From positions 12,197,426-12,261,425 of the forward strand of contig NC_135263.1 in the NCBI RefSeq assembly GCF_964204865.1: 64,000 nucleotides of DNA. Direction: 5' to 3'. The stretch comes from Styela clava. Taxonomy: Eukaryota; Chordata; Ascidiacea; Stolidobranchia; Styelidae. Below the pieces are notes generated by a model. It ran no database searches. It was not told where the DNA came from and saw nothing but the letters and a program-made list of their open reading frames with translations. This document shows positions 49,901 through 62,048 of the stretch, piece after piece. The stretch's first letter is position 1. Every line of letters begins with the position of its first letter. The translations under genes and the position numbers were made by a program.

Positions 49901-52900
49901 GAAATAAAAATTTAACAATGTGAACTGGTAATGCACATGAAACATCCTAAATTGGAATATACTTTCAATTATTATGCAATTCGAATACGCATATATTCCT
50001 ATGACCGACTATTATTGTTTTTTAGGTTTAACCAAAACCTATAAAAAAAAATAGTTAAATCACCCCAGATTCCTTCACGATTCAATTCCATTCCAACATC
50101 TTCATCTTCCATATCACTATCTATATCCTCAACTCTACTCCATAATATTCCTCGACCTCTTTCACCAACCAAAGATGGATTAATATCCTTCAAAAAACAA
50201 GAGAGTAATCTTCAAAAATATGGGAATAAAGGGTATATGATTAAAATGTCCACTGCAATGACAGCAAATATCCAGCCTGATCTTAAAATAATTGTATCAA
50301 ATGTCATATGTAGGTGTGTCTGCGAATTATAAAATCCAGCAAAAGTTGAGGTAACATATTGGGCCCAGTATGACCAGAAATTTGAGTAAAAGTCAATACG
50401 ATCCAGAAAACAGTTATGAAATAATAGTTTCTTGGAAAACTTTTTGCATAACTTTTTTTCTAGATAAATCTCAAATTCTACCTTCTTTTGCATATTTTCT
50501 CCTTCTGCAAAAGTTTCATCATCAATTTCAATATGAATCACAGTGTCTTCCTTCAACGTTATATTCGGACCAATTTCAACCTACAAATGAATTAAATAAT
50601 AAAGTGAGGCAGATCAAAAATTAAAACCAAGTCTTAAGCTATATCAAAGAAAAAGGTAAACCTATCTTTTGCAGATAAAACCTATCTTTTTCATATATGG
50701 CTTCTATGGGGCCAAACCAACTGGTGATTATGAACAAATGTTTATTCTATTCTAGTTCTAATGTGTTTACTACAAGAAAATTGATTCATAAAACCCACTT
50801 TTGATCAGTAAAAATTACGAAAAATAATTTACCTTTGTTGCTAATACACATCCAGAAGGTATTTTAGTATTTTCATGAATGATTGAATTATTTGACAGAA
50901 TGCTTTTGTCTATTGTACATTTGTCTTTCACCGTAACACCAGACCAAAGATAGGAATCTGTAAGGGATAGTAAAGAAAAATAGCCATATGAAGCATGAAA
51001 AAGAGGCAGAAGAATCGAAACTGAATTTAAATTGTTATTCCTCATGGTTCTCGCAATGGCTGTTGCTACAGGAAACCTCTTTATTAACTATCAGACAAAC
51101 CATAGCCAACGGTCGCATGCCATTTGACCCACCATTTGAAGCATTTTATGCGACTGCATGCTATTGGAGAAATTTTTTTAAAGATGGAATGAGAAAAAGT
51201 AACAATAATATTGTCTTCCAGCAAATTTTAAATCATAAATGCTAACAACAACAAGTACATCATACCTTTAATAGAAACATCATCACCAATAACACAACCA
51301 TTTCCAATCACAGAGTTTCTTATTCGGCAGTTATTTCCTATAATAGTATCATGTCCGATCACACAATTATCCTCAATTGAGCTATCTTTCCCCAAAGATT
51401 TGATGCTTCCAATATATACATTTCGTCGCAGATGGTGATACAGTTTTGGAGAGGAGGCCAAAGTGATATCTACAAAATAAAATGATTGGGGCATTTGTCA
51501 GCTCCATGGGGATGGAAAACTTAAATTACAGGGTAAAAAATGGCAATGAGTTGTATGCTAAAGTATGTATTCAAAGAGTTTTCTAGATACCAATTTTTAA
51601 TTTGAATGAATTTTTAAGAAAATTTTCCCTAAAGATTAGCAATGCAAATTGCCAGTCTTTAAGTATAGCACTGTTAAACTGAGTTGCCCAATTAATAGTC
51701 ATTCCTGGAGGAAATCCTGAATTTATGATGACACAATTTCACACAATCATAATCAAATAATTTACTACTGCAAATCCCTATCTAAAATTCATCTCAATTT
51801 TCAATATTCTAATTAATATATTTATTGCATTTATTTATTTCTATTTATCTATTTTACATCTAATTTATTGCGAAATTGGCAAACTTAAGAAAAATTTTTC
51901 TTAAGTCCCTGCATCTGAAACAAATAACTGACTAACTAATCCCCTACCGGACATGGACTGGTAACCAGACAAGAGACCGTGGTTCGCCTTTGAATATCAG
52001 CTTATCTTATCAGCTTTCTTCTCCCCCCCCGGGATTAATATATAAATCCTATTAATATAACTAATCATCTGAAATCTAAATTCCATTGAGCTATATTTCC
52101 GTTGACGTCTCTGCAAACACGGTTCCATTTTATTCAATTTCCACTGAAAATATACCTTTCTTGTTTTTTCCAGAAACTGAATTTTCTCCAGATTCGAAAT
52201 CGTTATCAGGAACATAAGGGTAAATCCATCTTGAAGTAACTGCCTTGCTTATCGTATCATACATGTGAAGGGTAGATATTCTCGCTGCAAAATCTCTTTT
52301 AATTGTGTGAATGTGGATTTGATTTCCTAAAAACTGAAAATTTAGTAAGACATTATATACAGGGTGCGATAAAAAACCTTCCAGATTTCAAGTCAGGTCA
52401 TTGCTATGCTGCAGTTATCCACCTAGTTTTAACCCTTTCCGTGCGGTAGGCACGTATACGTACCAACGACAAAACTCGCTAGATTGCGGCGGGTACGTTG
52501 ATGTACTCCACTGTTTTATTTAGCAATCGGTCGCAAACTGTTGGTCTACTTTTTCCGGGTTTTAGTTTATTGATAAGAAGTCTTCTTCGAGATTAACATA
52601 AGCGACGGTAAATCTCACTTTCGTTTACGACGAGAATTTTATTTGCGGCGGAACGAGGGAGTGTTTTTGAAATTTATGCAAATTTCGGTGTTTTTTGGTT
52701 GGTAATAGAAGACATATTATCCCTTCCATCTACCAAAGTATTTTGAGTTATATCACGAAATTGCTACAGCAATATTATGCTATTGTTTGCCAACCACGAA
52801 GCGGTAACAGTAAAGGATTAGGCGAATATTTCTATTTTTTATCACGGTTTGAAGTTTCAACTCCCAAGAAAAAAAAATACCTTTTTTCTATCCGGTTTGT

Positions 52901-55900
52901 GACTCAGACCACCACTTTTAAAAAAACTTTTTTTAATTGCCAATTGCAAGCTCTTCAAATAAGCTTACCAACGAGCCGTCAGTGGGCAGCAGAGGATCAT
53001 TAGTTTTTCGTCAGTCGATCGATTAGTTGTGGGGGTACAAATGCATAAAATCGGCGTAGCAAATACGATTATTTAATAAAAAATAAAAATCGAATGGAAA
53101 GGGTTAAGTACTGTAAATTTTAGTTGTTAAATTATTGCCATTTTGTCTCCAATTTTCTAATGATTACAGATTAGACATTTTTGGTAGTGATGTGATTATA
53201 CCGCAATGATATTTGAGCTACTAAAAATGCTGAAAACTAAATCTAGACTGAAATGAATGAACAGTTGGAACAATGAAGAAGAAAAAAATTTGATGCATAC
53301 CTCTTCATTTATCAAAATTCCTTTAATGAAATCTTCTTTAGTTTGGTAATCAAAATTATCTGTAAATAATTGAGGAACTTGGGGGGAACAGACAGCAACA
53401 CCTTCATCTGATAAATCATACCGAAATTCAAAATTGGAACAAGTATTCTGCAGTAGGGTTTTCTGTAAAGTGTAAATATAATATTTCAAATTTTATAAAC
53501 TTCCAGCAATCACAATTCACAAAGCATTTCGATCAATTCGCTCGCCCTTTGTAAAGATCTTGATTCTTGAGCATTGCTATATTATTATTATTCTTGTCAT
53601 TTAGATCTAATGTATCTTATTTTGTATATTTATATCGAATTTATTTTTTTATATCGTATAAACAAATTGGACATTTAAATCAACCATCAGTTTTCCACCA
53701 TAACAGAATTAAATAGAAATACGAAACAGAATTGGAAGCTTTTCAAAATATTTTTAACTGTGTTCACTCACAGTAAGGCAAATTGGTAACCAGAACAAAA
53801 GATTGGATGTGCTTTAATAACGAGGATATTTGATAATAATAATAATGGAGATTCAACAAATGGCACAAGAATAAAACTGTGTCTATTCATTAAAATTATT
53901 CGGAATGCTAAACGTATGTGGCCTTACCAATGGGAACTCAAATTTAGGTTTCCTTGTTAAACCGATTTTTTGATAATAAAGAACTTGTTGAGTATGAGAA
54001 TCGAGAGCAACAACGATGTCATCATCTGCTGATCTCATCTCATGAGTGGGAGGACAACTACGCAAAATTAGTGTCATCAACGGCTTATTTTTATCTTTCG
54101 TCCTTCTATCCCTGAAAGCAAAATATAAACAGTGAAAAGGGTTATATTTGCCTGTTGAAAGATAGGATTTTCATATTTATTCTAGAGAAGAAAGGCGATA
54201 AGATATATATATATATATATGGCGAACCACAGCCTTTCATCCGGTTCCCAGTGCATGCTGTGTATTTTGTGCTATTTTTTTTTATAGATGACTTTATGGT
54301 GGAGAAATTTGTAACAGGTTTCGGTTACTTGAACCTCCCTATGAAAGCAAGGAGACCAGAATTCCTCTTGCACATTTATTGAATTAAATACAAGTTACTC
54401 ATTATTAGGAAGACTGAGAAGACACTGCTGTTATTATCTCAATTGCCAAACAATAATGAGGCAATATTAATATTAATTTGTACACACTATTCTAAGCTAA
54501 GTCAATTATACAGCAGTATTGAACAAATGAAGTTTATTCAAAAATATGTGTTTAATCTTTCATCATTTCATCAGCTTTTAAACAATTGTCTGTGACTACG
54601 TACACAATTAGCATAGCCTACTTTATTGACGAGATATTTCGCAAATACCAACCGATGTTCTGTTAAAGCTTGCTGAAGAGACATATTCGATATCAGATCT
54701 CCTGCTACAAGAAGAAAATCTGTTTCAAACAACGATTTTTGATCGATGTCTCTCAATACATCACCCAATGATGTAAAATCTGATGACACAATAGGAGTGA
54801 CTCGGCATTGAGAGGATCTGGAATAAAATTTGTCAATGATTAGTAATTTCGAACAAAAATTCCACAATTTTGCTCTAAACAAGGCGTTAGAGAACCATCC
54901 ACTAATGTGCAGGAAGCTACTAACTTGAAAATTAAATTTATTGGAAAAAGGTATTCTAAAGACATATTTGTCATACTTGGTAGATAATTTCTTAACTATG
55001 TCAAAGATTTTTGATAAGCCATATTTGGATATAAATATATAAATGCAATCTAATGGTAAAAAATAAATATATTGAATTATTTGAAAAAGGTATTGTTTAT
55101 TTCATTACCGGTATATAGTTTATTTAAAATATGCAAGCTTCTTATAATTCAAAAGAAACGCCATGCTTCAGCTCAATTGTAAGACAACATATGTTTGAAT
55201 AAAAAATAGATCAAACAATAAACAAAGAATAAAATACAAATATGCACCGCTGGTGTTTAGGAAAATTTCAAGAAAAAATTCCTCCCTCTGGAAGTTTCAG
55301 ATGGAAAATTTTCTTCGTGAAATATGTAGACAAAATTAAAATCTTATCTAAAGCTCCAGTGTGCGATCTTTTTTCAATAGATTCTTTGTATTGTGTTATA
55401 TTTTTTAGACTTGTTCAAAATTTTCTGGGTTAAAGTTTTGTGGATGGAACTCTCCTAGTAGTAATGCTCATATATTTTATTCCATATTTTTTCATTTGAT
55501 CTATTGTACGAATTTGGTGAAACTGTAATGAATTGGCATATTCAATAAATAATATTGATAAGCTATCATGTGATTTGAATACTGATACTGCAATGGCATT
55601 GTATAATAATAGACATTTGATCATCACACATAATGGAGATGAATTCTTTGCTTTTCTTACTTGGCTCCCCATTTGCTGTTTGCAATATAATCCTTTATCA
55701 GACCAGAGCAATGACAGCAGTAAACATAGATCTGTTGAACTCCATTTGATGACAGAAAATCTAGCGTGTAATCCAACAATGGTTTGTTTGCTAAGGGGAA
55801 CAATGCCTAAAATAGAAAAGGATAATTTAGGGGCCTAAATGTTTAAACACTTGTGAGAAATGATTATGCTCATCCTGATAATCGTTTACACAAATTTCGC

Positions 55901-56358
55901 TATAATGAATCTACAAAATCTCAGAATATTTGAACACCTGATGACCCATTCCATTTTTTGAGTCAAGCCTCAAATCAGTGAGAAAAACCTCTCGTGTCAC
56001 GTCTACATCGAGTACCTCATATTCTAATTTTTCATTAGTAAATACCATTATTCAAAACGAACGCAAAATTGTGACTCGTAAAAACATTTTTAATTGAACT
56101 CGAGATGTGTTGTCTTCATAAGTTATATTATATCTGTATATGTAATTGTTGGCTATACATATTTCAGTTTTTATAAGTGGTAAATTTGCAGTTTCAATTA
56201 AGTAATCATACTGGCGACCACTCACTACTCACCAAAGGAATGTCATCAGAAAGAGGTTGAAATTTTTCATCGAATCTGTCTGCTACAACAACAGCTTGTA
56301 AAACATTCTCTTGTTCAAAAGTTCCACCTTGAGGCTTGCCTTTCTTTGTTGAAGGCAT
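46905..56358 (-). CDS. EIF2B5: Translation initiation factor eIF2B epsilon subunit, 721 aa, 15 exons
   Basis: Minus-strand exons: 56358-56233, 55806-55661, 54817-54653, 54111-53928, 53462-53301, 52333-52156, 51469-51266, 50957-50833, 50580-50482, 50187-50064, 48927-48799, 48274-48072, 47871-47746, 47270-47145 and 46973-46905. All junctions stay in frame. eIF2B-epsilon is the catalytic subunit of the decameric nucleotide exchange factor for eIF2 in the cytosol. Residues about 20-260 form the nucleotidyltransferase-like domain, with the NFDYQT segment. Hexapeptide repeats (NCVIG, NSVIG, GCVIGDD) span about 340-430. An acidic linker follows, then the C-terminal catalytic HEAT/W2 domain from about 548, with NLILEIN at 569-575 (the segment holding the glutamate needed for exchange in yeast) and an acidic-aromatic tail DWLQEAEEE. 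The donor after exon 3 is an unusual GTTGGT, and the acceptor before exon 10 is GAAG. Introns hold two MITEs and SINE copies, but the ORF is intact. Confidence 0.96.
47455..47695 (-). repeat. tRNA-derived SINE-like repeat in an EIF2B5 intron
   Basis: The minus strand reads from a tRNA-like head, with a B box GGGTTTGAATCC (complement of 47616-47627), to a tail containing CATCAAGTTCATGCATCTG. Head blocks match 34115-34305 and tail blocks match 49655-49860 and 51890-51985. It lies between EIF2B5 exons 13 and 14, in sense orientation with the gene. Confidence 0.6.
48974..49629 (+). mobile_element. piggyBac-type MITE, copy 2
   Basis: Element 48978-49625 (648 bp) lies between TTAA duplications. 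It matches copies 1 and 3 throughout but lacks about 18 bp of the left subterminal region (the GTGGGCACGTATACGTAC part). It lies in an EIF2B5 intron between exons 10 and 11, antisense to the host gene. Confidence 0.88.
49655..49860 (+). repeat. SINE-like repeat abutting the MITE
   Basis: Its tail (CACCATCAAGTCCATGCATCT, less its last base, then ATAACTGGCTAACC) aligns with the reverse complement of 47455-47530. The head (TATAAATGTGTGTGAGAAG) aligns loosely with the reverse complement of 34115-34305. The B box is eroded. It begins about 25 bp after the MITE. Confidence 0.55.
51890..51985 (+). repeat. SINE tail fragment
   Basis: CTGCATCTGAAACAAATAAC followed by TGACTAACTAATCC matches the tail of the copies at 47455 and 49655. 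Only the 3' portion is present. It lies in an EIF2B5 intron between exons 6 and 7. Confidence 0.5.
52429..53107 (+). mobile_element. piggyBac-type MITE, copy 3
   Basis: Element 52433-53103 (671 bp) is flanked by TTAA. It begins CCCTTTCCGTGCGG, ends ATGGAAAGGG and keeps the left subterminal block lost from copy 2. It lies in the EIF2B5 intron between exons 5 and 6, about 2.8 kb from copy 2 and in the same orientation. Confidence 0.88.
54203..54220. repeat. (AT)n microsatellite in an EIF2B5 intron
   Basis: About nine AT units lie between EIF2B5 exons 3 and 4. Confidence 0.85.
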
Positions 56359-57061
56359 CGCTTAGTCGTATATAAGTACTACAGCCAGGTTTTATACAAC
56401 AATCTACGATAATGGCCAGTCATCAGAACACCACGAGAACTGACCGAGGAAGGACTGGCCTGACGCAACAGCAATCGCAGAATCGAATGAGCAAGAGCAA
56501 AAAGTAACCACGCCACTAGGCACTAATACCGCCTGACGCACAAAATTACTAGCATTTCTCAGTAACACTCAATCCAGAGCCATTATATAATGGCTCTGCT
56601 CAATCAATCAATTGTCGATTTGAAATGTGTGTGAAAGCATGTTATAGCCGAGAAAATACAACTAAACATTTTAATTCAGTATATCTAACTCGGGAATGGA
56701 AAAAGACTCGTAGTTAAATATACTGGTAAATTTTACAACAGCATGATTGAAAGCTAATAGAAATATAGTGGGCTTAGTTGTGATTATGACGAGTCGGTGG
56801 ACAGTGAGTACCTAATCAGCATATTATCACAAAAAAATGTATATTGTACAAATGAAATCAGAATGAAAGAGTACATAAAAGGCCTAGTTATGGAAACTGT
56901 TTCCAAATAACTATACCTAATATTTTATATTAATAGCCACTGAATAAATTGTAATAGTATTCTCGCAGTCGGTGCATACGGGGTTTCACTGACTAACGCG
57001 TAGACACAGAGAAAGTACAGTATCAGCAATTAGGAACAGTTGCTTGACAATATTATAAATC
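56359..57061. promoter_or_regulatory. Shared upstream region of two head-to-head genes
   Basis: 703 bp separate the start codons of EIF2B5 (minus strand) and the tail-anchored protein gene (plus strand), so both promoters must lie here or in spliced leaders. The region contains the 24-bp palindrome at 56575-56598. No other element is assigned with confidence. Confidence 0.5.
56575..56598. promoter_or_regulatory. 24-bp perfect palindrome in the divergent promoter region
   Basis: The half-site CAGAGCCATTAT is followed immediately by its exact complement, giving an uninterrupted palindrome with a TATATA centre, 217 bp from the EIF2B5 start and 464 bp from the other start. It could bind a homodimeric factor or be a TATA-like core usable in both directions. 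Function is inferred only. Confidence 0.45.
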
Positions 57062-60000
57062 ATGTGTGATGTCATAATGCACAATAGACAAACTTATTCC
57101 CAAGAAACGCAAATAATTACTAGGTTAACAGAAATGATGGAAGAGAGAAACGTCGAAGAAAATCCGCGGGAGTTCGGAGACGTTATTTCAAAAATAAAGG
57201 TTGGTCATGCATTTCACCAACATAAGATATTTAATGCTACGGAGAATGATCATCTCGATAGAAATCTAAGCAAGTTATAAGCTGAGTTATGCAATTATTT
57301 AATTTTCAAATATTTTTGAGTTTTTCACCTAGGCCATAATCTACCCTTTTCAGAAAGTTCACGGAATTCTTGATCGCGTGGGGTTGAATTTGACGAATAT
57401 CAAAAGCAAAGTACGTCACCATCAAAGAAGTCAATCTTGTGGAGTCGGTAAACTTGAAAATCACACGGATAAAGAGAAAGACAGGTAAGGAGGCGAATAA
57501 ATCAAAATCATCATCCAGTCAGGCTTTATGAAATAGCGACTGCTGACGAAAACGTACTAACGCAAACTTTGAAAGTATCAGGCTGTAAACATAACACTAT
57601 CTGTTTAAGTAATTAGAGCAAATGAACCTGAATTGTTAGCAGGAACTATGAGTAGAAAATTTTGTATATATACAAGGGTCTATGGCGGAAGAAATGACAG
57701 CACTTTCTCTTTGTACATCAAAAATACATATATTACTCGACACTGTAATATAAAAAAATTGCAATGGTTATTTAACCTTTAACTGTCGAAAACAAAATTT
57801 AAATTGTGAAATCAAAAGTATGATCAAAATTTCTCTCCTCATTATTTAATTGAAGTTTTATGTAAGTGTTGATCCAAATTTACCATATCGTTGTTTTAAA
57901 TCTTATTGTTGATAATATATTGGTAACTAATTATTTCTTTTTAGGCACACGCCTTCATCAAGGTATGTCAGTCACATACCTGTGCCGTATGGGAGACTTC
58001 GTCTCAGAAACAAAGTCGCGACGTTATCTATGGCTGATCGAGATCAGGTTTGTGAATCGGAACACATTGCACCAAATTTAATAAGCACATCCAAACTTGG
58101 GGGAACATTAAATTTGTAGCTTGCCAATAACAGAGAAAAACAAAATTTTCATCGTTATTTCGACAACAACTCATGTTGTCGAACTGGTTTCAATGTTACG
58201 ACCAGCTGGAATTCATAAATTTAATTATAAATTCTGTATGCTATCGAAATTAGAAATCCGTTACTAGTTTACCTTGCACAATTTTTACTAACTATGGCGT
58301 AAAAATATCAGGATGGTAAGGAGAATATGCTCCGATTTTAGGGATCCTAGAGAATATGAAATGGATATAACATGCTTAGCCAAGCCAGAGGAATTGCTGA
58401 GAAATATTTAACGTTCATGCATATCGAGAAAACGTTTATAAAACAAGAGCCGTGTTATAGTAGTTTGGCACTTCTTACTACGGTTAGAACTAAAGTATTG
58501 AACCTGTTCATGGTTAACTGAAATGCCAAGAAGTTTTCTGGCAACTAAATGTTATGAAATAAAAGTCCTAAAATTCGGATGAATCAAAACTTTTGGGACA
58601 TCAATACTCAATCCGGATGTTTGAATGACTCGCCGGGTACATTGCTGTGCAACAGGATTCATTAGAATCATGAACATCTGTCAATAATGTGAGCTAAAAT
58701 CCGATATATTAGACACTATCCACAAATATTTCTTTTAGAATCACGGAGGGGCATCCGGAGAAGGTGACGTTACAGTCGAAAAACATCTCAGAAATGATAG
58801 AAGAAGGGAGTCCCCATCACCGAATAGAGGAAAACAATCTGATGCGGGTATCAACTCTGAACCGGATTTACCAACACCCAGAACAGAAGAGCGCAGGTTG
58901 GCAATAGTAATATGTATATATCTATACACGGTGAATAATATGTTAAAACAGAGCATCACCCGATTAATTAAAGCAATATATATAAATCAAAACGTGTCGT
59001 ATATAGTTTTAATACTTGGGTTCTATAGAACTTGGTCAATTTACTATTTCACAGAAGGCGATGTGGCTCGTTACCGGTTCCAGTAGCTCGAGCAAGAAGT
59101 GTACATAACCAACGCTACCTCAGCCAAGCAGCGGAAAACAAATTATCTTCAACAAGTTCAAATAAACGGCCAACGTATCGCAAACGTGATCGAAGATACA
59201 GCAGGGTGGTTGCCAGAAAAGTTTTGAATGAAGAAAGCGATTCTTCATGCACTACATCGGACATATTGCATGACACATTTACTACTGATGCACGCTGTTC
59301 TGAGAATAGCATAAATAAACAAGATACCAATTCTGATGACTCAAGTACCCCAACAAATTCTCCGCGGTATTCAGTGTTGCAAAAACAAACTGATGCGGAT
59401 TTAAAAGTTGACGTAGCTTTGCATACTCGTTCTCGAAGCATTCCAACAAAAATAGACGGAAGAATTGAAAGACGTCTAGAAAATTATTTGAATAAAGGTC
59501 TAAAATCTGAAGTAAACATGCAACAGACTCACAGCCAACGACCGATACTAGTTGCCCGAAGAAGTCGAATACCAAGAAAAAGTCATTCAACGTTGCGAAA
59601 AGATGTACATGGAAAAGATTCAAAAACAGACGACAATCCAAAGACATCATCTCCAGCGCCTAAACTCAAACAGTCGCTCATTGATCACAAGAGAACTTTA
59701 CCACACAACAAAATCAAACGAGAAAATGTCCCAAAACCCATTCGAGGTGGGAGGCGGCGTGTCCGAGATTTGCTTGAGGACCAGTGCTCTAGCGCTGAAA
59801 TTGATAACAACACTACACCACACAATGACCCGCGGCCACCGGAAGATTCGTTGGTTGACACGCACGATGATGGAGAATCCCAAACTGTAGTAAACTTTTC
59901 GGACATCGACACTGGTTCGATGGTTGACACGCAATATGATGGAGTATCGGAAGCTGCAGTTAATTCTTCCGACATCGCACCCATTCGAGGTGAAACGCGG

Positions 60001-62048
60001 CTTGCCCTAGATTCGCTTGAGGACCAGTGCTCTAGCGCTGAAATTGATAACAACACTACACCACACAATGACCCGCGGCCACCAGAAGATTCGTTGGTTG
60101 ACACGCACGATGATGGAGAATCGCAAACTGTAGTAAACTCTTCGGAAATCGACACAGGTTTTGGGAGTGAAATTTCTAGAGTTGACGAAGGATATGAGGT
60201 AACTACAGGAAGAAGCGACGACAGTAGCGCAAGTGCAACTTGGAGGTGGATAAACCGAGATGCTGCCGATGAAATTTACGAATCAGATCCAGGCAGTTCA
60301 TACAGAGAAAGAATAGTATCTCCACGGGGGAGCAGCAGCACCGCGAAAGAGATTGAGAACCATGACACCAATCAGTACGATAACAACGACATACAATGTA
60401 TTTCTTCTCCGTCTCTAGTGCATTCCGAAAGTGACCTTCCTGAAACGCTTTTTGGTGCAGATGACATAAAAACTGGCCGCAGCGTATCGGAAATCACGCA
60501 ATTAATTGAAAATTCAGCAATCGAAAACCAAAATATGATGACTAGTCCCAAACAAGACATATTGTCTGCTGAGTTATCTTTCGACACAGATTATTCTCTG
60601 GTAAAGGACCGACTTCATAGATATTCAAATGAATTTAAGAATACTGAAATACCAAAGCTCGAATCCCCAGACCACGTACCAGTTACAAAGGGAAGAATAC
60701 GTGAACAAGTTGATCTGTTCGAAAAACGAATAGAAGATGGCAATGATCCATTTTGTAGTCAAGTACCAAGTCTGTATCATGATATTGTCAAACTTGTTGA
60801 CGGATATATTCTTGACGCCTGCGCCAGTTTAGAAAAAGAATCAGAGACGAAAGGTAAATGCATTATCATAAAAGGATTCGATAGCAAATATTTCAGATTA
60901 GATTTTTTGGCAGAAGTGGTTGGTTTACTACAAACGGTAAGAGAATATTCATAACTTTGGCAAGACAAGATTCGAAGCCAATTGTTCTAGCTGAACTTCA
61001 ATTATGTACTCATCTTCTTTTGGATCATAAGTAATTTTGTCGAATATTTGAACATGTTTATTTAAAATATAATTCGGAAAGAGATTAATCACCTTTTGAA
61101 TTTCTTTAGGTACAACTATGCCGGTGGTACCACGCTTGGATCTACAATCTCTGAATCGAGAGGAAGACGAAAAATTTGAAAAAATGCGTGGTATTGGCAG
61201 GAAAAAAGAATTGAGCGAACAAAGTACACCGTATAAAAGTTGCCTACACTCATCAATGCATACGAATTGCATACAGAAGTTTGTCTCCTCTACGAGATCG
61301 AGAATTGGTCAATTGAAGCAATCGAAGTTGTTACATATTATATGTTCGTCTTGCAAGTGTACAAAGAGGTAAACTACGAATTCATGCATTATTTTTCCTA
61401 TTTGAGCTAATGAATTATGTTGACGACGCCCTGATTTGCCATTGGGCAAAGTGGGCTGGGCTGAATGATAAGAGCCTCAAATTTTACAGAGACCTCAATA
61501 TTTAATTTTGAAATAATATTCGTTTTCAAGATGTTTTTTTAAATTTTGAGGGCTTGTTCAGAAACTCAACCGTATAAAAATTTCATAAAACTGATAATGA
61601 AAAAAAAACGAGAGATTGTGTGACTTTCTTATTTCTCATATATATACGATTTGTTTTTACTGGCTGGAAATAATAAACTGTGCTCGATGGACTCTTTACT
61701 ATTCTTTACATATGAAAAAATTAAATCATGCCCTGGTAATTTGAATGTCGATTAAATCTGTTCTGTGTGTGGTGGCTGTTTGATTGGCATTTTCGTATAA
61801 GACTCTATACCATATCATCAAATACTTACAGGTTATGGGAGCACAGCTTTGGGCGGAGAACTAGATGCACAATTATTGGAGTGTTATACGAAATATTTTA
61901 TGGCGTGACAACGTTGTCTGTAATGTTATTGATCCTGTTCATGGGAATTTCAATCCCAGAAAGAGATGATCTTCTTCGATCTAGCGAATTTATTCTTAAT
62001 GACATCATAACATTTACACGTGCTGGTCCACCGAACTGTGTCGTATGA
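57062..62048 (+). CDS. Tail-anchored, largely disordered protein with KASH-like C-terminus, 934 aa, seven exons
   Basis: Exons 57062-57199, 57354-57484, 57945-58047, 58739-58896, 59055-60853, 61110-61368 and 61832-62048 join in frame. I do not recognise the family. Residues 1 to about 70 are charged and may be helical (TEMMEERN, then VHGILDRVGLNLTNIKSK). About 90-770 is low-complexity, Ser/Asp/Arg-rich and holds an internal 81-residue duplication. A helix-prone segment near 750-775 (LYHDIVKLVDGYILDACASL) is the most ordered part. Residues about 886-904 are the only membrane segment, preceded by basic RRTR, leaving about 30 residues ending ITFTRAGPPNCVV. This layout resembles nuclear-envelope KASH proteins, whose tails end in PPP-x, but here four residues follow PP. 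The exon 6 donor choice is inferred: reading through 60853 would instead end at 60954. AATAAA at 62165-62170 is a likely poly(A) signal. Donors of exons 1 and 4 are GTTGG. Confidence 0.75.
59737..60152 (+). repeat. Tandem 243-bp coding duplication inside exon 5
   Basis: A unit starting CCCATTCGAGGTG at 59737 recurs at 59980 (period 243 bp, 81 codons, frame preserved). The second copy runs to about 60152. A core of about 130 bp covering LEDQCSSAEIDNN to THDDGES is nearly identical at the DNA level, including silent sites. A shorter sub-repeat of about 23 residues (SLVDTHDDGES-type) occurs three times. Confidence 0.9.

Noticed and set aside
50988..51245. 85-codon plus-strand ORF in an EIF2B5 intron
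   Set aside because: No homology or splice signals recognised; lies between solid EIF2B5 exons 7 and 8.
59685..60155. 156-codon minus-strand ORF
   Set aside because: It is the antisense shadow of the duplicated coding repeat on the plus strand; its repeats simply mirror that duplication.
60949..61272. 107-codon minus-strand ORF with natural-looking composition
   Set aside because: Half of it is antisense to exon 6 of the plus-strand gene, and its acceptor sites are poor. Kept only as a note in the intron-retention finding.
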